Positions 54,383 to 64,000 of a DNA stretch of 64,000 bases are shown piece by piece. Made by a program: the position numbers and the translations under genes. How positions within the stretch are numbered: position 1 is the first letter of the stretch; every line of letters starts with the position of its first letter. Source of the stretch: Sulfitobacter dubius (lineage in GTDB: Bacteria > Pseudomonadota > Alphaproteobacteria > Rhodobacterales > Rhodobacteraceae); assembly GCF_900113435.1 (NCBI RefSeq), contig NZ_FOPG01000001.1:1054001-1118000 (forward strand), given 5' to 3'. The notes below the pieces were generated by a model. The model did no database searches. It saw only the letters and a program-made list of their open reading frames with translations, and was not told the origin of the DNA.

Positions 54383-56053
54383 TTAAGAAGTCGTCGCGCC
54401 CTGTTGCCCGTTAAGCAATGCCTGCGCTGCCGCGCGGGCGGCATCGGTGATCGTATCGCCCGCGAGCATCCGCGCGACTTCGTCCACCCGTTCTTCGGGG
54501 GCGAGTGCCGTGACCGTTGAGGTGGTCATGCCCTTGGCAACCGATTTGGCCACGCGCCAGTGATGCGCGCCCAATGCCGCGACCTGAGGCGAGTGGGTGA
54601 CGACCAGCACCTGCCCCTCAGCCGCCAACGCCTTCAGACGGCGGCCTACGGCGTCTGCGGTGGCGCCCCCCACCCCACGGTCAATCTCATCGAAAATCAA
54701 TGTTAGGCCTGCTTGGCTTTGCGTCAGACAGACCTTAAGCGCCAATAGAAACCGGCTGAGCTCCCCGCCCGATGCGATCTTGCCCAATGGCCCAGCAGGC
54801 GCGCCGGGGTTGGTTGCCACGGTGAACGACACCGCATCGCGGCCTTCGGGGCCCGGAGCGTCTTGGGTGAGCTGTGTTTCAAAAACGGCGCGTTCCATTT
54901 TGAGCGGCGCTAGTTCGGCCGCCACGGCTTTGTCGAGCTTGGCCGCAGACTTGCGCCGCTTTTCGGTCAAGGCAGCGGCGCGTTCGTCATACAGCGCCTG
55001 AGCATTGTGCACGGCCTTTTCCAATTCGGCCTGCGCGGCCTCGCCTGCGTCAAGCACGTTGAGTTTGGTACGCAGTGTGTCGGCGAACCCAGCCAATTCA
55101 TCGGGTTGCACGTCATGTTTCCGCGCCAGTCCCCGGATTGCGAAAAGCCGCTCTTCGCAGGCTTCCAATTCGTAGGGGTCGAATGACATGCCGTCGATCG
55201 CATCGGCCACGCCGGACATCGCCTCATCCAATTCCACCATGGCGCGGTTCAGCGCGGCAAGCGGGCCTTCTAACGCGCCTTCGGCCTTGTCGGCCACACC
55301 GTCGAGCCAGCGCAGCGCATCGCCCATCGCCGTTTCAGCGCCGCCCTGACCCATTAACTCATAGGCGTTAACCACATCGCGGCGGATCTTTTCGGCACCT
55401 TGCATTTGGCGGCGGCGGGTGTCGAGCGTGGCTTCTTCTCCCTCTTCGGGGGCGAGTTTGTCGAGTTCGGCTACCGCGTGGCGTAGAAATTCCTCTTCGG
55501 CGGCGATGGCGTCACGTTCGGCGGCTGCGGCGGCGGCGGCCTTACGGGCTGCGCCGAGGGCGGTCCAAGCCTCCCGTACCCCAGCGATTGCGTGGGCATT
55601 TCCGGCATAGTCATCAAGGATCGCACGGTGGCCGCGCGGGTTGAGCAGGCCACGGTCATCGTGCTGGCCATGCAATTCCACCAATGTCTCAGAAAGTCGC
55701 CGCAGCACCTCGCCCGAGCAGCGCCGGTCATTCACCCAAGCCGTCTTGCGCCCGTCAGAGGTATTAATGCGGCGCAGAATCAATTCGTCCCCGCCCGGCA
55801 ACCCGGCTTCTTCGAGCAGCGCATGGGCTGGATGGGCTGGCGGCAGATCAAACCACGCCGTTACCTCGCCCTGCTCGGCCCCTTGCCGTACCAGATCGGC
55901 ACGGCCCCGCCAGCCGAGAACAAAACCAAGGGAATCCAACAAGATAGACTTGCCCGCGCCGGTTTCACCCGTCAACACATTCAGCCCCGGTTGGAAGCCA
56001 AGCTCCAGCCGGTCGATGATCAGCATGTCCGAAATATCAAGTCCGCGCAGCAT
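54383..56053 (-). CDS. recN: DNA repair protein RecN
   Basis: RecN is an SMC-like ATPase that joins broken DNA ends during double-strand break repair. The 556-residue protein has Walker A GETGAGKS (residues 29-36), a long coiled-coil middle (around 160-360) and the C-terminal signature SGGELSRFLLALK with Walker B LIFDEIDRG and the D-loop. The length and layout are normal. It follows bamD by 36 bases, the usual neighbour in alphaproteobacteria. Confidence 0.95.
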   Translation of the reverse strand: MLRGLDISDMLIIDRLELGFQPGLNVLTGETGAGKSILLDSLGFVLGWRGRADLVRQGAEQGEVTAWFDLPPAHPAHALLEEAGLPGGDELILRRINTSDGRKTAWVNDRRCSGEVLRRLSETLVELHGQHDDRGLLNPRGHRAILDDYAGNAHAIAGVREAWTALGAARKAAAAAAAERDAIAAEEEFLRHAVAELDKLAPEEGEEATLDTRRRQMQGAEKIRRDVVNAYELMGQGGAETAMGDALRWLDGVADKAEGALEGPLAALNRAMVELDEAMSGVADAIDGMSFDPYELEACEERLFAIRGLARKHDVQPDELAGFADTLRTKLNVLDAGEAAQAELEKAVHNAQALYDERAAALTEKRRKSAAKLDKAVAAELAPLKMERAVFETQLTQDAPGPEGRDAVSFTVATNPGAPAGPLGKIASGGELSRFLLALKVCLTQSQAGLTLIFDEIDRGVGGATADAVGRRLKALAAEGQVLVVTHSPQVAALGAHHWRVAKSVAKGMTTSTVTALAPEERVDEVARMLAGDTITDAARAAAQALLNGQQGATTS

Positions 56054-56089
56054 CGGAAATAACCGTCGGGTGGGTTTGCCCCACCCCCT

Positions 56090-56956
56090 TTATAGCCACT
56101 CGCCTTTGATGGTCTGACGATAGGCGGCACCCAGCCAATTGTCTTTGTAGAAGGTCGGCGCAAGGCCCCGTCCCGTCAGCAGTTTATAGCTGTCTTCGTA
56201 CCATTCCGAGCCACGGTAGTTGTGCCCCAGAACCGCTGCCGCTGTCTGTGCCTCTTGGTTCAGACCCAGCGAGAGATAGGATTCCACCAGACGGTGCAGC
56301 GCTTCGGCTGTGTGGGTCGTTGTCTGGAAATCCTCTACAACCACGCGGAACCGGTTAATCGCGGCAGTATAGTGATCGCGGCGCAGATAGTAGCGGCCGA
56401 TCTCCATTTCTTTGCCTGCCAAATGGTCAAAGGCGAGGTCAAATTTCAGGATCGCGGAACGGGCATATTCGCTATCAGGATAATCTTCGATCACAGCGCG
56501 CAGCGATTGCAGCGCTTGGAAAGTCAGCCCCTGATCGCGGCCCACTTCGTCGATCTGGTCATAATAGCTCAGCGCCAAGAGATACTGCGCATAGGCGGCA
56601 TCATCTTCGGCGGGATAGAAATCGATGAACCGCTGCGCAGCCGAGCGGCTGTTGGGGTAGTCCTGATCCTTGTGATAGGCGAAAGCCTGCATGATCAGGG
56701 CGCGTTTGGCCCATTCGGAATAGGGGTAGAGGCGCTCGATCTCAGCGAAGTAAAACGCCGCCTCACCGGGGTTGTTGTTGGTGATCTCATATTCGCCACG
56801 CTCAAAAATCTGCTCGGCCGAGTAGGTTTCGAGCGGGATTTCCTTTGGGTTGAGGAAACTCCCGTCTGATCGTCCGTCGCCACCGCCGCAGGCCGCCAAT
56901 GTTGCGACCAGAAGCACCGCACTGATCGTCCGCTTGCGCGATCCTGCTACCGTCAT
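56090..56956 (-). CDS. bamD: Outer membrane assembly lipoprotein BamD
   Basis: BamD is the essential lipoprotein partner of BamA in inserting outer-membrane barrels. The 288-residue protein has a lipoprotein signal with the cysteine at residue 23 (LVATLAACGGG), then tetratricopeptide repeats: YEITNNNPGEAAFYFAEIERLYPYSEW, AQRFIDFYPAEDDAAYAQYLLALSYYDQI, ALQSLRAVIEDYPDSEYARSAI and NRFRVVVEDFQTTTHTAEALHRLVESYL. Start ATG 56956 is chosen; the upstream frame is shadow. It lies downstream of lpxC in the same strand. Confidence 0.95.
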   Translation of the reverse strand: MTVAGSRKRTISAVLLVATLAACGGGDGRSDGSFLNPKEIPLETYSAEQIFERGEYEITNNNPGEAAFYFAEIERLYPYSEWAKRALIMQAFAYHKDQDYPNSRSAAQRFIDFYPAEDDAAYAQYLLALSYYDQIDEVGRDQGLTFQALQSLRAVIEDYPDSEYARSAILKFDLAFDHLAGKEMEIGRYYLRRDHYTAAINRFRVVVEDFQTTTHTAEALHRLVESYLSLGLNQEAQTAAAVLGHNYRGSEWYEDSYKLLTGRGLAPTFYKDNWLGAAYRQTIKGEWL

Positions 56957-57208
56957 GCCCGCACCCCTTGCATCGTCCAACCCATGGTCATTGACCCTCT
57001 TGCGCATGTGACTAGCACAATAATCTGCGTTGCAAAACGCCCATTCCACCCCCACCCATCGGCGGTCACGCAACGGCGTGTTACCGGGGCAGGCTTGTCA
57101 CTTCAGTTTAGTGAATACAAGGCATTGGCGAGGCGTTCAATGGCACTTCGGCGTGCGGGCGACCTGAGGTTTGGCATCACTTAACCTGCGCGTGAACCCG
57201 CCCCTCGA

Positions 57209-58132
57209 TCAGGCAACCTGCGGGATTTCATCCCAGACCAGCCCAAAGCCCGGAAGCCGTGCCGCCTGAGCCGCATCACAGGTGATCAAACGCACGGCGT
57301 CTGGTGTCGCGAAAAGCGCGCGCAGCAATGTGTTGGTCAGAGAATGGCCTGCCCGCTTGCCTTCGTAATGGCCCAAAAGCGGTGCACCGGCCAGTGCCAA
57401 ATCACCAAGTGCGTCGAGCATTTTGTGACGCACTGGCTCATCCGCATGGCGCAGCCCACCGGGGCTGACAACTGCATCGCCATCGAAAACCACCGCGTTT
57501 TCACCGGCTTCGCCGCCGAGTGCCAGCCCATTGGCCTGCATAGCCTCAACATCCGCCTGACGGCAGAAGGTGCGGCTGTCACAAAGTTCGCGTGCAAATG
57601 AGCCGTTGTTCATAGTCAGCGATTTGCGCTGATGGCCAATGGCGGCATCGGCGAAATCGATCTCAAAGTCGATCCGCAGCGTATCGGCTGGCGAAATACT
57701 CGCGGTCGCATCACTATCCTGCACGGTTACGGTCTTAAGCACTTCAAACGCCATCACAGGCGCGGCAAGCTGACGCAAGCCCCGCTGCATGATGCCCCGC
57801 ACGAAAGGCACGGAAGACCCATCAAGGATCGGCACTTCGGGGCCGTCGATTTCGATCAGCAGGTTATGGATGCCACAGCCCGAAACAGCGGCCATCAGAT
57901 GCTCTACTGTAGAGATCGACAGGCCGGTGCGGTTTTCCAGCTTGGTGCAGAGGGGCGAACGGTTCACCGCGTCCCAACGGGCGGGGATCAAACGGTCACC
58001 AACAGCGACATCGCTGCGCGAGAACCAGATACCATGATGGGCAGAGGCCGGACGCAGTGTTACAGTCGCAGGCAGACCAGAGTGCAGGCCTGTGCCAGAA
58101 AAGCTTAATGCTGATTTAATTGTTGTCTGCAC
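57209..58132 (-). CDS. lpxC: UDP-3-O-acyl-N-acetylglucosamine deacetylase
   Basis: LpxC is the committed zinc deacetylase of lipid A synthesis. The 307-residue protein has the zinc ligands H78 (STVEHLMAAVSGCG), H236 and D240 (VRHKMLDALGDLALAG), and the catalytic His in GHSLTN near 263. Translation starts with GTG 58132; GAGGA lies about 8 bases upstream. It is preceded by the ftsZ terminator, so it likely has its own promoter in the 58133-58290 gap. It follows ftsZ as in many alphaproteobacteria. Confidence 0.96.
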   Translation of the reverse strand: MQTTIKSALSFSGTGLHSGLPATVTLRPASAHHGIWFSRSDVAVGDRLIPARWDAVNRSPLCTKLENRTGLSISTVEHLMAAVSGCGIHNLLIEIDGPEVPILDGSSVPFVRGIMQRGLRQLAAPVMAFEVLKTVTVQDSDATASISPADTLRIDFEIDFADAAIGHQRKSLTMNNGSFARELCDSRTFCRQADVEAMQANGLALGGEAGENAVVFDGDAVVSPGGLRHADEPVRHKMLDALGDLALAGAPLLGHYEGKRAGHSLTNTLLRALFATPDAVRLITCDAAQAARLPGFGLVWDEIPQVA

Positions 58133-58290
58133 CGGGTAATCCTCACGCTTCGAACATCTTCTTGTGTGTTGAACTCTGGATTAAGGCGCTGGTTCATTTT
58201 GCTCAACTCAATCTTTGCAACGGTCTGAAACATGACTGCAACATTTGGGCGCTAGCGTGCCGAGCTGTTTGCAAAAGCCTGATCTAAAAC

Positions 58291-58316
58291 GAAAAAGGGC
58301 CGCCCCAAGGCGACCC
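58291..58316 (-). terminator. Rho-independent terminator after ftsZ
   Basis: On the minus strand GGGTCGCC pairs with GGCGGCCC around TTGG (one G-T pair) and is followed by a T-run. It starts about 24 bases after the ftsZ stop, before lpxC. It should end most transcription from the division cluster and leave lpxC with its own promoter. Confidence 0.8.
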
Positions 58317-58339
58317 TCTCTTCATCTATCGTGATCGGT

Positions 58340-59950
58340 TCAGTTGGCCTGACGGCGCAGGAACGCGGGAATTTCGATGCGTTCTTGATCGGGATCATTG
58401 CTTTCTTGCGGCTGCGGTGCCGCAGCAGAGGCACGAGTCTGCACCGGAGGCTGCTGACGTGCAGGGCGTGGCTGCGCCTCGCCTTCGGCGTGGCCGGTCA
58501 TCCGGTTGATCAGAGAGTTGATGCCAAAGCGACCTTTGTCGCCCTGCTCACCCTGCTGCTGCTGGGCCTGACGGTGCTGTTCGGGCGCTGCTTTTTGCGC
58601 AGCGGCGCGCAGCCGGGCCAGTGCCTCGGGGGATGGCGTGCCGGGCGTCGGCGCGCGGGGCGCGACGAATGCTTCGGGCTCGGCCTCAATCGCTTCTTCT
58701 TGACGAGGCTCAAATGCGGCGACCTCTGGCTGATACGCTGGTGCGGGCAGACCATCGTCATCTTCGACGACGTTCTCTTCTTCATAGCGGTCTTGGTCGC
58801 GCTGTGTCGGCTGAAGGTCTTGGAACAGGGCGGCCTGCTCTACTTCCTGTGTTGTTTCTGCGGCGATAGGTGCTGCAACGGGTGCCTGCGCGGCAGAAAC
58901 CTGCGCCACATCGTCAACCGATACGTTCTGACGCAGCGGCTGGCTCATGGAGCGGCGCGGGACCGGCATTTCAGTGTTCACATCGGTGGCGTCGATACCG
59001 GTGGCAACAACGCTGACGCGCATCAGGCCACCAAGGCTCTCGTCCAGCGTGGAGCCGACGATGATGTTCGCCTCGGGGTCCACTTCTTCGCGAATACGGT
59101 TCGCCGCTTCGTCGAGTTCGAAGAGGGTAAGGTCGTGACCGCCGGTGATGTTGATAAGAACACCCTTGGCACCGCGCAGGCTGATTTCGTCCAGCAGCGG
59201 GTTGGCGATCGCCTTTTCGGCGGCTTGGATGGCGCGATCTTCGCCCTCGGCCTCGCCTGTTCCCATCATCGCCTTGCCCATTTCGTCCATCACGGCGCGA
59301 ACGTCGGCAAAGTCGAGGTTGATCAAGCCAGGACGGACCATCAGGTCGGTCACGCCCTTCACACCTTGGTACAGCACGTCATCGGCGAGCGAGAAGGCTT
59401 CGGTGAAGGTGGTCTTTTCGTTGGCCAGACGGAACAGGTTCTGGTTGGGAATGATAATCAGCGTGTCGACGACCTTTTGCAGCGTCTCAACACCGTCTTC
59501 GGCCTGACGCATGCGCTTGGCACCCTCAAACTGGAAGGGCTTGGTCACGACACCAACGGTCAGCACACCCAGCTCGCGGGCCGCTTGGGCGATGATCGGG
59601 GCCGCACCTGTCCCGGTGCCGCCGCCCATGCCTGCGGTGATGAAGCACATATGCGCGCCGGCAAGGTGGTCAACGATCTGCTCGATGCTCTCTTCGGCAG
59701 CGGCAGCGCCGACGCTAGCACGGGCGCCCGCGCCCAGACCTTCGGTGACCTTGATGCCAAGCTGAACGCGGTTGTCGGCCCGGGCCTGCTGGAGCGCCTG
59801 TGCGTCGGTGTTCGCCACAACGAAGTCAACGCCGTCCAACTCTTTTTCGATCATGTTATTGACCGCGTTGCCGCCCGCCCCACCAACACCAAAGACGGTG
59901 ATACGGGGTTTCAGATCATCTTGTCCTGGCATTGAAAGGTTGAGTGTCAT
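58340..59950 (-). CDS. ftsZ: Cell division protein FtsZ
   Basis: FtsZ is the tubulin-like GTPase that forms the division ring. The 536-residue protein has the nucleotide motif GGGTGTGAA (residues 109-117) and the T3 loop, with the NxxD-type catalytic residues in the synergy region. After the folded core (to about 320) it has a long disordered linker rich in Gln, Pro and Ala, and ends with the conserved tail [13 protein letters not shown] that binds FtsA or ZipA-type partners. The long linker is normal for alphaproteobacteria. It is separated from ftsA by 174 bases with inverted repeats. Confidence 0.97.
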   Translation of the reverse strand: MTLNLSMPGQDDLKPRITVFGVGGAGGNAVNNMIEKELDGVDFVVANTDAQALQQARADNRVQLGIKVTEGLGAGARASVGAAAAEESIEQIVDHLAGAHMCFITAGMGGGTGTGAAPIIAQAARELGVLTVGVVTKPFQFEGAKRMRQAEDGVETLQKVVDTLIIIPNQNLFRLANEKTTFTEAFSLADDVLYQGVKGVTDLMVRPGLINLDFADVRAVMDEMGKAMMGTGEAEGEDRAIQAAEKAIANPLLDEISLRGAKGVLINITGGHDLTLFELDEAANRIREEVDPEANIIVGSTLDESLGGLMRVSVVATGIDATDVNTEMPVPRRSMSQPLRQNVSVDDVAQVSAAQAPVAAPIAAETTQEVEQAALFQDLQPTQRDQDRYEEENVVEDDDGLPAPAYQPEVAAFEPRQEEAIEAEPEAFVAPRAPTPGTPSPEALARLRAAAQKAAPEQHRQAQQQQGEQGDKGRFGINSLINRMTGHAEGEAQPRPARQQPPVQTRASAAAPQPQESNDPDQERIEIPAFLRRQAN

Positions 59951-60017
59951 GTGCTGTCCGCCTGTCCAGTTGCCCGCATCCCGCGGGGGTTTTTTCGACC
60001 AAATTTACCCGACCCTA

Positions 60018-60061
60018 CCGGCCTAGGGCCGGATCGTCACCTAAAAAACGTCATTTTGACG
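60018..60061. repeat. Inverted repeats in the ftsA-ftsZ gap
   Basis: CCGGCC-TAG-GGCCGG (60018-60032) and CGTCA-TTT-TGACG (60049-60061) are perfect small inverted repeats in the 174-base gap between ftsA and ftsZ. They are possible operators or leader structures for ftsZ. A G-rich stretch and T-run at 59988-59996 resemble a terminator only on the plus strand. I see no CtrA-type TTAA-N7-TTAA site here. Confidence 0.45.
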
Positions 60062-60124
60062 CTAAATATGGGCAAAATCTTGCCTGTTTCCGCCTTATCT
60101 CGGGCTTGGCACCCGATATTGGGG

Positions 60125-61459
60125 TCACCAGTTGTCTCTAAACCATTTCACCGCCCGCTTGAGCGAGCGTGACGGGTAGCGATCGGCAGGGATGTCGAAA
60201 TCCCACCACTCGTCCTGAGGATGCGCCGCAAAGAGCGCGAGGCCCACGGCAGATGCAAAACCCGGCCCGGTTGCCGCCTGTGGCAGGCCGTGCACACGCA
60301 GCGGACGCCCCAGACGGACCTGCTGGCCAAGGATCTTGCTGGCAAGCCCATCAAGGCCCGGTATCTGGCTGCCTGCCCCGGTAAGTACAATCTGTTGGCT
60401 TGGCAGATGGTCGAAACCGGCAGCATCCAGCCGAACGCGGACCTCTTCGAGGATCTCTTCAACGCGCGGACGCATGATGCCGATCAATTCGGCCCGACTG
60501 GCGGTGCGGCGGTCGTGTTCGTAATCGCCCGTTTCGCCGCCGATTTCGATCATGTCACGGTCGTCCATGCCGGTGGCATGCACGCCGCCATAGAAGGTCT
60601 TGATCCGTTCGGCATTGGCCATCGGCACTTGCAGGCCCATGGAGATGTCAGAGGTAACGTGATCCCCGCCCATACGCACGGTGTCGGCATAGATCATGTG
60701 TTTCTTGATAAAGATCGACACGCCGGTGGTGCCGCCGCCGAAGTCGATACAGGCTGCGCCGAGTTCCTGCTCGTCCTCAACCAGCGCCGAGATGCCCGAG
60801 GCATAGGAGGACGACGCGATCCCGGCCAGTTCCAGATCACAGCGTTTGATACAATGCGCGAGATGCTGAACCGTGTCGGCATCGACGGTCAGCATATGCA
60901 TATCCACCGACAGACTATTGCCCAACTGTCCACGCGGATCGGCCAGACCGCTGCGGTGATCCAGCGCAAAGTTCACCGGCTGGGCGTGCAGCACCTCGCG
61001 GCCCTCGCCGTATTCCGGCACGTCACAGCCCGCCAGTACGCGCGCCACGTCTTGCTCCGAGACCGATTGCCCCTCCAGTTCCACCGAAGCGTCGAGGCCA
61101 TAGCTGCGCGGCTCCCCGCCCGAGAAACAGGCAATAACGTGGTCAACCCGGATACCGGCCATCTTCTGCGCGGCCTGAAGTGCGGTGCGGATCGCGCGCT
61201 CGGTCTCGCCCATGGCGCAAATCTCACCAAAGCGTACCCCGCGCGAGCGGGTGGTCGCAGCCCCGATGACCCGGAACCCCGATTGCCCGGCCAATGAGCC
61301 GATGTCGCCATTCTCTCCGTCATGGGTAATGCCGTCAAACCGCAGCACCAGACAGGCGATCTTGGAACTGCCCACATCCAAAATGGCCACCACCCCGCGT
61401 TGGATCGCCAATTTGCGCATGTGCCGCATCGAACGCTGACTGTCGTATAGGTCCATCAT
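60125..61459 (-). CDS. ftsA: Cell division protein FtsA
   Basis: FtsA is the actin-like membrane anchor of FtsZ. The 444-residue protein has the ATPase phosphate loop VAILDVGSSKIACLVLRF (about residues 24-41), the IDFGGGTTGVSIF adenosine-site motif, and the C-terminal VLTGAGSQIPGL. The amphipathic C-terminal helix (LKRAVKWFRDNW) fits the membrane-targeting sequence. It lies 30 bases after ftsQ, in the usual order. Confidence 0.96.
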   Translation of the reverse strand: MMDLYDSQRSMRHMRKLAIQRGVVAILDVGSSKIACLVLRFDGITHDGENGDIGSLAGQSGFRVIGAATTRSRGVRFGEICAMGETERAIRTALQAAQKMAGIRVDHVIACFSGGEPRSYGLDASVELEGQSVSEQDVARVLAGCDVPEYGEGREVLHAQPVNFALDHRSGLADPRGQLGNSLSVDMHMLTVDADTVQHLAHCIKRCDLELAGIASSSYASGISALVEDEQELGAACIDFGGGTTGVSIFIKKHMIYADTVRMGGDHVTSDISMGLQVPMANAERIKTFYGGVHATGMDDRDMIEIGGETGDYEHDRRTASRAELIGIMRPRVEEILEEVRVRLDAAGFDHLPSQQIVLTGAGSQIPGLDGLASKILGQQVRLGRPLRVHGLPQAATGPGFASAVGLALFAAHPQDEWWDFDIPADRYPSRSLKRAVKWFRDNW

Positions 61460-61489
61460 TTCGTTACTGTCCCGATTCCAATGGCCATC

Positions 61490-62371
61490 TTACTGGCCGG
61501 AAAGCTGCCTGATGTGCCACCATTCGCGGGTGGCATCTTCGTTCATTCTTAGGGTTGGTCTTGCCGCCAACCGCATATCCACACGCGCCACATCCCGCGT
61601 GAGAACTTCTTGTGCGCCTTCCAGCGCGATCACCCGTTCCAGCGCTTGCAGCGCATTTTCTTCGGGCAACATGATCGTCTGATCGCGGTCCAGCACCACG
61701 TCCCAGCGGCGCCCTCCGACGCGGACCAAGCCGCGCAGACGGTCACCCAGTACGTTCGCCGCTGCGATTAGCTTGAGCGCCTCTGGCACCGCCTTGGCAG
61801 CCCCTGCCCCGGCGATCAGGGGCAGATCGGCATGGTCGCGCCGCGCCTCGATCCGTGCCACATGCGCGCCGGTATTGTCCACCAGAGCCAGCCCAGTTTC
61901 ATTGCGCCAGACGGCGATGGGCACGCGCGGGGTCACGTCAATTTGCAACACGCCACCGGGGCGGATGCGAACATTGGCCTGCTTGACCCCGTCAATATCG
62001 GTGATTTTCTCGCGGATCTGCGGCAGATCGAGATCGAAGGAGGACAGCGGAAACTCCAGCGGCAGCGCAGTGCGGATTTCGGTCGAGAGCATGTCACTCG
62101 CCCCGTCGATGGCCATGAGCTTGACCATGAACTCGGGCCGCTCTTCGATGCTAGCGCGGACATCGGCGATGGCCTGCACCACGGTGCCGCGCCGCTCGTC
62201 ATCCGCCATATAGATCGTGCCGGCCAGCAGGCTTAACGTGAAAGGCAGCCCCACGCGCAGGGCAAAGCGAAAGCCCGGTGTCAGCATCAACCGCTGCATA
62301 CGCCATGACCACCGCGAGGGGGCGGGATCGGCCTTGCCTGTTTCAGGGCGGCGGCGGATCAGCGATCGCAT
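61490..62371 (-). CDS. ftsQ: Cell division protein FtsQ
   Basis: FtsQ is a single-pass inner-membrane divisome protein. The 293-residue sequence has a basic cytoplasmic start, one helix ([20 protein letters not shown], about 35-55), and a periplasmic POTRA and beta domain ([50 protein letters not shown]). The ATG 62371 is inside the last 13 bases of ddl, and GGAGGA lies seven bases upstream. The coupling with ddl is typical of the cluster. Confidence 0.93.
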   Translation of the reverse strand: MRSLIRRRPETGKADPAPSRWSWRMQRLMLTPGFRFALRVGLPFTLSLLAGTIYMADDERRGTVVQAIADVRASIEERPEFMVKLMAIDGASDMLSTEIRTALPLEFPLSSFDLDLPQIREKITDIDGVKQANVRIRPGGVLQIDVTPRVPIAVWRNETGLALVDNTGAHVARIEARRDHADLPLIAGAGAAKAVPEALKLIAAANVLGDRLRGLVRVGGRRWDVVLDRDQTIMLPEENALQALERVIALEGAQEVLTRDVARVDMRLAARPTLRMNEDATREWWHIRQLSGQ

Positions 62372-63285
62372 GAGGCGTCCTCCACCATCCAAGCGCAAAG
62401 CTCAGGGAATGAAATGCCGCAGGCCGCAGCCTGCTCGGGCGAGAGCGAAGTGGCGGTCATGCCGGGCTGGGTGTTGGTCTCAAGCAAGATCAACCCGTCA
62501 ACTCCGCGTGCCTCATCCCAACGGAAATCGGTACGGCTGATGCCCTTGCAGCCAAGCGCCGCATGGGCGCGGCGGGCATAGTCGAAACACAGATCGGTAA
62601 TCTCTTGCGGCAGATCGGCAGGCACCACATGGCGCGAGCCGCCGGGCTTGTATTTCGCGTCGTAATCATACCAGCCGGTGGTGATGATATCCGTCACCGC
62701 CAACGCCCGGTCGCCCATCACGGTAGTGGTCAGCTCACGCCCCGGGGCAAAGGTCTCGACCATCACCTCGGCGGGCATGTCGTCCGACAGTTGCGGCGGG
62801 CCGTTGTTTTCCTCGGCCACGAGGTAAACGCCGACAGAGGAGCCTTCGTTGTTGGGTTTGACCACATAGGGCGGCGCCATGACATGAGAGGCCATCACAT
62901 CGGCTTTGGGCGCGATGACGCTTTCCAGCACCGGCAGCCCCGCGTGGCGGAACACGTCTTTAGACCGCTGCTTGTCCATCGCCAGCGCCGAGGCCAGCAC
63001 GCCAGAATGCGTATAAGGAATATGCAGCCACTCAAGCAGGCCCTGCACACAGCCATCTTCGCCCCAACGGCCATGCAGGCAATTCAATACGGCAAAGGGT
63101 TTCAGATCGGCAAGTACGGCAGCGAGATCGCGGCCTGCATCGACCTCGACCACGTTATATCCGCCATGTTCCCGCAAGGCAGCGGCGCATGCACGCCCGC
63201 TGGACAAAGACACCTCACGCTCAGCCGAGGGGCCGCCCATCAATACCGCCACTGTCGGGGTCTGTCCGCTCGACTTACCCACCAA
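62359..63285 (-). CDS. ddl: D-alanine-D-alanine ligase
   Basis: Ddl joins two D-alanines for the peptidoglycan peptide. The 308-residue ATP-grasp enzyme has [15 protein letters not shown] at the N-terminus, [18 protein letters not shown], the ATP region [15 protein letters not shown], and the C-terminal metal and product site [21 protein letters not shown]. It lies 81 bases after murB and overlaps ftsQ by 13 bases. Confidence 0.95.
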   Translation of the reverse strand: MVGKSSGQTPTVAVLMGGPSAEREVSLSSGRACAAALREHGGYNVVEVDAGRDLAAVLADLKPFAVLNCLHGRWGEDGCVQGLLEWLHIPYTHSGVLASALAMDKQRSKDVFRHAGLPVLESVIAPKADVMASHVMAPPYVVKPNNEGSSVGVYLVAEENNGPPQLSDDMPAEVMVETFAPGRELTTTVMGDRALAVTDIITTGWYDYDAKYKPGGSRHVVPADLPQEITDLCFDYARRAHAALGCKGISRTDFRWDEARGVDGLILLETNTQPGMTATSLSPEQAAACGISFPELCAWMVEDASCDR

Positions 63286-63366
63286 AGTGCCTCTTTGCCT
63301 CGGGCCGTTTGCGGCCCCTATCGTTGTTATCTTTGTTTTTCCGTCACTTAGCCACCGCCCAAAGGC

Positions 63367-64000
63367 TCAGCCCTGCGACACCGGATCACCCAATTTTTCA
63401 CCGACGCGCATAATTTCCCATTCTAGCCTTATACCGCTTGAAGCGTAAACCTTTTTTCGCACCTCTTCGCCTAAGGTTTCGAGATCATCTGCCGTGGCCG
63501 CCCCGGTATTAATCAGGAAGTTTGAATGTTTCGGGCTCATCTGCGCCCCGCCGATGGTGGCACCGCGCATCCCGGCATCATCAATCACTTTCCACGCCTT
63601 GAGGTCATGCACATCATCTGCCTTCCCCGTTGAGGAAAACCCCGCCGGGTTGCGAAAGGTCGATCCGGCGCTCCGGTCCTTGGTCGGTTGCGTTTCATCG
63701 CGTTTGGCAAGCTGCTCCTCTATCCGCGCGTGAAGCGCCTCCGGCTCCGCTTTGGGCGGCGCAAAGGTCGCGCTGATCAGCACCGAGCCGGGCGAAAGGT
63801 CGGACTGGCGGTAGCGGAAGTTGAGGTCATCAGCGGTGAGGGTCACCACCTCCCCCGCGCGGGTCACAGCTTGGGCAGAGACGAAGTGGTCTGCCGTGTA
63901 GGTGCCATAGCAGCCTGCATTCATGCGCAAGGCTCCGCCGATGCTGCCGGGGATGGTGCGTAGAAAGGTAAGATCCAGCCCCGCGTCCGCCGCCTTGCGC
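63367..64000 (-). CDS. murB: UDP-N-acetylmuramate dehydrogenase MurB (N-terminus cut by window edge)
   Basis: MurB reduces UDP-GlcNAc-enolpyruvate to UDP-MurNAc using FAD and NADPH. The window holds the C-terminal 210 or so residues; the gene continues beyond the right edge. The fragment includes the FAD-binding [25 protein letters not shown] with the proton-donor Ser region, and [12 protein letters not shown]. It is followed by ddl, ftsQ, ftsA and ftsZ in the classic order. Confidence 0.93.
   Translation of the reverse strand, partial: RKAADAGLDLTFLRTIPGSIGGALRMNAGCYGTYTADHFVSAQAVTRAGEVVTLTADDLNFRYRQSDLSPGSVLISATFAPPKAEPEALHARIEEQLAKRDETQPTKDRSAGSTFRNPAGFSSTGKADDVHDLKAWKVIDDAGMRGATIGGAQMSPKHSNFLINTGAATADDLETLGEEVRKKVYASSGIRLEWEIMRVGEKLGDPVSQG

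Noticed and set aside
58331..59935. A 534-codon plus-strand frame across ftsZ.
   Set aside because: It is the antisense of the conserved ftsZ gene; no ribosome site or family pattern supports it.
1..64000. A prophage, plasmid or defence island.
   Set aside because: No integrase, phage structural, toxin-antitoxin, restriction or CRISPR genes are seen; nearly all genes are core types.

Overview
The window is a GC-rich, densely coded chromosomal segment from an alphaproteobacterium, most likely a marine Rhodobacteraceae (Roseobacter group, possibly Sulfitobacter-like; the genus is a guess). Support comes from the aerobic cobaltochelatase genes cobS and cobT, a fused two-ATPase peptide importer, proton-translocating transhydrogenase pntAB, the order moaA-waaA-glycosyltransferase, and a murB-ddl-ftsQ-ftsA-ftsZ-lpxC-bamD-recN block. 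I saw no rRNA, tRNA, CRISPR array, prophage or integrated plasmid. Almost all of it is core metabolism and cell-envelope housekeeping.

Layout. 1-4040 (minus): an operon headed by isovaleryl-CoA dehydrogenase, with a DUF1311 protein, a DUF1622 membrane protein, a flavodoxin-like reductase and a truncated acyl-CoA synthetase; it looks like leucine or branched-acid catabolism. 4185-6531: a flavin-binding PPOX-like protein, then a DegT-type aminotransferase overlapping a phosphoglycolate-phosphatase-like HAD protein. 6670-10540 (plus): glmU, glmS and an AlkD-like protein. 10545-14456: a lipoprotein, moaA, and two lipid A-core glycosyltransferases. 14514-25574: a divergent locus of about 11 kb for import and breakdown of peptides or N-acylated amino acids. 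Two tandem M20 amidohydrolases, a DAO-type flavoenzyme, an ArgE-like deacetylase and the double ATPase run on the minus strand; the binding protein and two permeases run on the plus strand.

25782-37311: a YeeE/YedE sulfur-type transporter, a DUF3422 protein, pntAB, an outer-membrane beta-barrel protein, an SDR, a REP-associated (IS200-like) transposase homologue that lacks its catalytic residues, a class-I glutamine-amidotransferase-like hydrolase, malate synthase G and a small membrane protein. 37414-45401: pepN, small membrane or unknown genes, a lytic transglycosylase, gatB with an unusual AT-rich internal segment, a hotdog thioesterase and a DUF4177-like protein. 45411-52627: bolA, a J-domain protein, cobS, a PRC-barrel protein, cobT, aminopeptidase P and DUF427. 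52635-64000 (minus): a CLC chloride channel, then recN, bamD, lpxC, ftsZ, ftsA, ftsQ, ddl and partial murB.

The strongest oddities are the catalytically dead transposase homologue (33315-33899), the compositionally foreign stretch with about 30 extra residues inside gatB (about 43850-44160), and several strong stem-loops between genes (18350-18385, 23439-23502, 28191-28277, 46460-46481). I found no clear evidence of a wholly new multi-gene system.
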